A stretch of DNA of 64,000 bases from Streptomyces indicus. Its GTDB lineage: Bacteria; Actinomycetota; Actinomycetes; Streptomycetales; Streptomycetaceae. Both the position numbers and the translations under genes were made by a program. Below, piece by piece: positions 60,761 to 64,000 of the stretch (positions within the stretch are counted from its first letter, which is position 1; each line of letters starts with the position of its first letter). The notes beneath the pieces are model-generated. The model was not told the origin of the DNA, made no database searches, and was given only the letters and a program-made list of their open reading frames with translations. The stretch covers positions 682,001 to 746,000 of the forward strand of contig NZ_FNFF01000001.1 of NCBI RefSeq assembly GCF_900100315.1, written 5' to 3'.

Positions 60761-60763
60761 ATG
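60748..60763 (+). promoter_or_regulatory. -10 box of a leaderless promoter
   Basis: TAAGGT at 60748-60753 lies seven bases before the ATG at 60761, with no ribosome-binding sequence. Confidence 0.6.
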
Positions 60764-61684
60764 GGTGCGGATGTGATCGTGGTGGGTGGCGGGGTCGTCG
60801 GGCTCGCGGCGGCGGTGGTGCTCGCGGAGGGTGGGCGGCGGGTGCGGGTGTGGGCGAAGGAGCCCACCGCGCGGACGACTTCGGCGGCCGCCGGTGCGAT
60901 CTGCTGGCCGTACCGGATCGAGCCGCTCGAGAAGGCCGTCGACTGGTCCCTGCGCACGCTCGAGGTGTACGAGGAGATCGCCGCGCTGCCGCAGGAGACG
61001 GGGGTCCGCAGGGTCACCGGGGTGATGGCGGACAGTTCGCTGGTCGGCGCCTGGGCCGAAGCGCTGACCGGCGCGCGGCCCGTCAGCGGCCTGCCGGGCG
61101 GCTATGCGGATGGTGTGGAGGCCACCGTCCCCGTGCTCGACATGCCGGTCTTTCTGCGCTACCTGGTCCGGCGGCTCCTCGACGCGGGCGGCGCCGTGGA
61201 GGAGCGTACGGTGACGGACCTCGGCGAGCCGGCGGCCGAGGCCCCGGCGGTCGTGAACTGCAGCGGGCTCGGGGCGCGCGAGCTCGTGCCGGACGAGACC
61301 GTGTACCCCGTGCGCGGGCAGCTCGTCGTGGTGGAGAACCCGGGCCTGGACCGGTGGTTCGTGGGCGGTACCGAGGCCTATCTCATCCCGCATCCGCGCG
61401 GTGTCGTGCTCGGCGGCACGGCGGACGAGCACGACTGGAGCCGGGAGCCCGACCCGGCGACGGCGGCGGGGATCGTGGAGCGCTGCGCACGCATCCACCC
61501 GGAGCTCGCCTCGGCCCGGATCCTGGAGCACCGCGTGGGGCTGCGGCCCGCCCGCCCCTCCGTACGCCTGGAGCGTGAACTGACCGCCGAGGGCACCGTG
61601 TTGGTGCACAACTACGGGCACGGCGGCGGAGGGGTCACGGCGGCCTGGGGGTGCGCGCACGACGTGGCCGCATTGCTGGACTGA
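60761..61684 (+). CDS. D-amino-acid oxidase-like FAD enzyme
   Basis: A 307-residue FAD-dependent oxidoreductase. The dinucleotide motif is VIVVGGGVVGLAAAVVLAEG at residues 5-24, and LVHNYGHGGGGVTAAWG near the C-terminus matches the D-amino-acid oxidase signature with its conserved Tyr. It should oxidise a D-amino acid or similar amine to an imino acid, giving hydrogen peroxide. The start is ATG 60761, behind a leaderless -10 box. It is followed by a very strong hairpin. Confidence 0.9.
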   Translation: MGADVIVVGGGVVGLAAAVVLAEGGRRVRVWAKEPTARTTSAAAGAICWPYRIEPLEKAVDWSLRTLEVYEEIAALPQETGVRRVTGVMADSSLVGAWAEALTGARPVSGLPGGYADGVEATVPVLDMPVFLRYLVRRLLDAGGAVEERTVTDLGEPAAEAPAVVNCSGLGARELVPDETVYPVRGQLVVVENPGLDRWFVGGTEAYLIPHPRGVVLGGTADEHDWSREPDPATAAGIVERCARIHPELASARILEHRVGLRPARPSVRLERELTAEGTVLVHNYGHGGGGVTAAWGCAHDVAALLD

Positions 61685-61686
61685 TC

Positions 61687-61732
61687 CCGGGACACGGGAG
61701 CGTGTCATGCCGGGACACGGGAGCGGGGCATG
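61687..61732 (+). repeat. 23-bp tandem repeat after the amino-acid oxidase gene
   Basis: Two adjacent units built on CCGGGACACGGGAGCG--TCATG-type sequence start at 61687 and 61710. They differ at a few positions. The second unit contributes the left arm of the terminator hairpin. Confidence 0.85.
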
Positions 61733-61759
61733 CCGTGCGTCACGGCATGCCCCGCTCCC
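61719..61759. terminator. 19-bp perfect hairpin, bidirectional terminator
   Basis: GGGAGCGGGGCATGCCGTG (61719-61737) pairs perfectly with CACGGCATGCCCCGCTCCC (61741-61759) across a three-base loop, between the convergent oxidase and BCCT genes. Confidence 0.9.
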
Positions 61760-61802
61760 CCGGCCCCACGGCCGGACCCCCGGCCGCAGGACCGGGTCTC
61801 GC

Positions 61803-63521
61803 TCAGTCCTCCGTCGGCGCCGGGCCGATCCGGAGCTCGAACTCGCCGTCGTACTTCTCGTGGCCCGCGATCACCGCCATCTCGACGGCCTCCTCGCCCT
61901 TCTCGCCGCGGACGATCAGCGGGTCCTTGCGCAGATCGCGCATCAGCGCCCAGCACATGCCGAGCATCACGACCACGAAGGGCGCGGCGGCCAGGATCGT
62001 GAGGTTCTGCAGGCCTTGCAGGGCGTTGGGCTTGCCGTTGCCGATCATCAGCATCACGGCCGCGACGGCTCCGGTGACCACACCCCAGAAGACGACCACG
62101 AACCGGGTCGGCTCGAAGGTGCCGCGCTGCGAGAGCGTGCCCATGACGATGGAGGCCGCGTCGGCGCCGGAGACGAAGAAGATGCCGACGAGGATCATCA
62201 CGAGGATGCTCATCACGGTGGGGATGGGGAACTCCCGCAGGAGCGCGAAGAGTTGGCCCTCGGGCGTGGACTCGTCGGCGAGCCGCCCGCTCTCCTTCAT
62301 CTTCATCGCCGTACCGCCGAAGATGGCGAACCAGACCAGGCTGACCGTGCTGGGCACGAGGATCACCCCGCCGACGAACTGGCGGATGGTGCGGCCGCGG
62401 CTGATGCGCGCGATGAACATGCCGACGAACGGCGTCCAGGAGATCCACCAGGCCCAGTAGAAGACCGTCCAGCTGCCCAGCCAGTCGGCCACGCCCTCGC
62501 CGCCGCTGGCCTCGGTGCGGCCCGCGAGCTGCGGCAGATCACCGAAGTACGAGGCGATCGAGGTGGGCAGCAGGTCGAGGACGATCACGGTGGGGCCCGC
62601 GATGAACACGAACAGCGCGAGGATCAGGGCGAGCACCATGTTGGTGTTGGACAGCCACTGGATGCCCTTGTCGACGCCGGAGACAGCGGAGAGGACGAAG
62701 GCCGCGGTGAGGACCGCGATGATCGCCACCAGGACGCCCGTACTGATCGTCTTGGCCCAGTCGAGCTCGCGCATGCCGCTGCTGATCTGCAGCGTGCCGA
62801 GGCCGAGGGAGGCCGCGGAGCCGAAGAGCGTGGCGAAGATGGCGAGGATGTCGATGACGCGGCCCCAGCCGCCGTCGGCGTGCTTCTTGCCGATGAGCGG
62901 GGTGAACACCGCGCTGATGGTCTGCCGGCGCCGCTTGCGGAAGCTGCTGTACGCGATCGCCAGGCCCACCACCGCGTAGATCGCCCACGGGTGCAGCGTC
63001 CAGTGGAAGAGGGTGGTGGCCATCGCGGTCATCATGGCGGTGGCCGAGTCGGCGGGGTCGGTGCCCGGCGGGGGCGTCGTGAAGTGCGCAAGGGGTTCGC
63101 TGACCCCGTAGAACATCAGGCCGATCCCCATACCGGCGCTGAACATCATCGCGACCCAGGACACCGTGCGGAACTCGGGGTCCTCGCCCTCGCCGCCGAG
63201 GGTGATCTTCCCGTAGCGGCTGATCGCCAGCCACAGGGCGAAGACCACGAAGCCGGAGGCGGCCAGGACGAAGGCCCAACCGGCGTTGTGGATGAGCCCG
63301 TTGAGGGCCTTCTGGGAGACGTCCTCAAGGGTGTCGGTGGCGATCGCGCCCCACAGGACGAAGGCGAGGGTCAGCGCGGCGGTGACGCCGAACACCACCC
63401 GGTCGGTCGTCACCGCGCCATGGTCGTGCGGGCTGCCGGGGAGACCCGCGGACAGATGCGGATCGCCCCGGCCGGCCCGTTTCTCGTGTTTCTGCGGGCT
63501 GTTGTGCTCGTCGTGCGGCAT
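61803..63521 (-). CDS. BCCT-family betaine/choline/carnitine transporter
   Basis: A 572-residue secondary transporter with about twelve membrane segments and the family signature WAWWISWTPFVGMFIARISRG near residue 345. MFSAGMGIGLMFYGVSEPL at about residue 130 is the Gly-rich unwound helix that binds the substrate. It imports betaine or choline for osmotic protection or as nutrient. The ATG at 63521 has AAAGGTG eight bases upstream; GTG 63530 is in frame but overlaps that site. N- and C-termini are charged cytoplasmic tails. Confidence 0.92.
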   Translation of the reverse strand: MPHDEHNSPQKHEKRAGRGDPHLSAGLPGSPHDHGAVTTDRVVFGVTAALTLAFVLWGAIATDTLEDVSQKALNGLIHNAGWAFVLAASGFVVFALWLAISRYGKITLGGEGEDPEFRTVSWVAMMFSAGMGIGLMFYGVSEPLAHFTTPPPGTDPADSATAMMTAMATTLFHWTLHPWAIYAVVGLAIAYSSFRKRRRQTISAVFTPLIGKKHADGGWGRVIDILAIFATLFGSAASLGLGTLQISSGMRELDWAKTISTGVLVAIIAVLTAAFVLSAVSGVDKGIQWLSNTNMVLALILALFVFIAGPTVIVLDLLPTSIASYFGDLPQLAGRTEASGGEGVADWLGSWTVFYWAWWISWTPFVGMFIARISRGRTIRQFVGGVILVPSTVSLVWFAIFGGTAMKMKESGRLADESTPEGQLFALLREFPIPTVMSILVMILVGIFFVSGADAASIVMGTLSQRGTFEPTRFVVVFWGVVTGAVAAVMLMIGNGKPNALQGLQNLTILAAAPFVVVMLGMCWALMRDLRKDPLIVRGEKGEEAVEMAVIAGHEKYDGEFELRIGPAPTED

Positions 63522-63597
63522 CAGCGGCACCTTTCGAGGGAGCGGCGTGAGGGTGCTGCTACCTCGCTACCACACGTGTGTCACAGCTCACATGCCA

Positions 63598-64000
63598 TCA
63601 GCATTCGTCGGCGGGTTGCCCGTTCACGAGGTTGTACTGCGCCCGCTCGTCGAGCAGCAGCGGGACCAGGGCGCGCAGCGGCTGCCGCAGCGGTACGAAG
63701 GCTCCCTTGCCCTCGGGCCGCACCTTGATGCCGTGCAGGGCGAGTTCGTCGCCCACCTCGGCGTACTGCTCGGGGGTGAGCCGGTAGCCGCAGGGCGGGT
63801 CGGTGAGGAGCTCGGTCGGCTCGGCGGGGTCGTTGTCGGCGCCGCCGAGGTAGACGGGGCCCTGGTCGGCGTAGCCGGCGCGGCGAGCCTCGGCGGTGGC
63901 GCGGTCCACGCTGCGGCCCCGCTCCCCCGCGAAGGAGAAGAGCCCGTCCAGGGCGGCCAGTTGGGAGTGCACGCGGCGCCGGTTGTTGAGGGCCGCGTCC
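63598..64000 (-). CDS. 3' end of a possible M14 zinc carboxypeptidase (5' end cut)
   Basis: The frame is open from the window edge to a stop at 63598, giving the last 133 residues. [20 protein letters not shown] and [20 protein letters not shown] resemble the C-terminal part of secreted Streptomyces M14 carboxypeptidases, but the catalytic domain lies outside the window, so the call is tentative. The final Cys two residues after Asp-Glu could form a disulfide. Confidence 0.45.
   Translation of the reverse strand, partial: DAALNNRRRVHSQLAALDGLFSFAGERGRSVDRATAEARRAGYADQGPVYLGGADNDPAEPTELLTDPPCGYRLTPEQYAEVGDELALHGIKVRPEGKGAFVPLRQPLRALVPLLLDERAQYNLVNGQPADEC

Overview
The window looks like a chromosome segment of a Streptomyces or close relative. 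It is GC-rich throughout, with strong G/C third positions, many GTG starts, overlapping ATGA/GTGA gene junctions and leaderless promoters. Its gene families are typical of the genus: a conservon, a hopanoid cluster with its own dxs and ispG, a DUF5941 CDP-alcohol phosphatidyltransferase and an LPFR-motif small protein. From memory, gene content from about 26 to 57 kb resembles the SCO6745-SCO6771 part of S. coelicolor; that needs an alignment.

Layout. 1-3.4 kb: an ABC importer (binding protein cut by the window edge, plus permease) divergent from an enolase-superfamily enzyme, with a LacI-type palindrome between them. 4-5.4 kb: an acyl-CoA dehydrogenase behind a long leader that ends in a terminator-like hairpin. 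5.4-9.4 kb: a conservon (CvnA-B-C-D) plus a GAF protein. 9.7-26 kb: mixed housekeeping and accessory genes, including a GH94-like protein, MBL hydrolase, pentapeptide-repeat/Cys-cluster protein, amino-acid dehydrogenase, TetR, SIMPL, STAS, SGNH, a LysM-M23 peptidase under a c-di-AMP riboswitch, a GH36 alpha-galactosidase and a tyrosine phosphatase.

26-40 kb: the hopanoid locus, read leftward from hpnC to hpnO: hpnC, hpnD, hpnE, polyprenyl synthase, shc, hpnG-like, hpnH, ispG, dxs, hpnO. Beyond it lie an XRE-cupin regulator with twin palindromic operators and a small membrane protein. The locus carries its own precursor enzymes, and a type I idi lies 10 kb away.

40-47.5 kb: a tight leftward operon of a two-domain CDP-alcohol phosphatidyltransferase (probable CTG start), a sugar/choline-type nucleotidyltransferase, a glycerol-1-phosphate dehydrogenase-like enzyme, a second CDP-alcohol phosphatidyltransferase lacking its last catalytic Asp, a family 2 glycosyltransferase and a TagGH-like ABC exporter. 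This is the best candidate for an undescribed system: a pathway that would make, activate, polymerise or decorate, and export an sn-glycerol-1-phosphate-containing product.

48-64 kb: a cation diffusion facilitator, a DUF1801 protein with a histone-like tail, GNAT, idi, an anti-sigma-type ATPase, HdeD-like membrane protein, enoyl-CoA hydratase, three adjacent DJ-1/PfpI-type genes, a SCO6745-type protein, LPFR small protein, Tex, a protein of unknown function, D-amino-acid oxidase-like protein, BCCT transporter and the 3' end of a possible M14 carboxypeptidase. A 47-bp direct repeat and several short tandem repeats at gene ends are unexplained. I found no tRNA, rRNA, CRISPR array, insertion sequence or phage gene.
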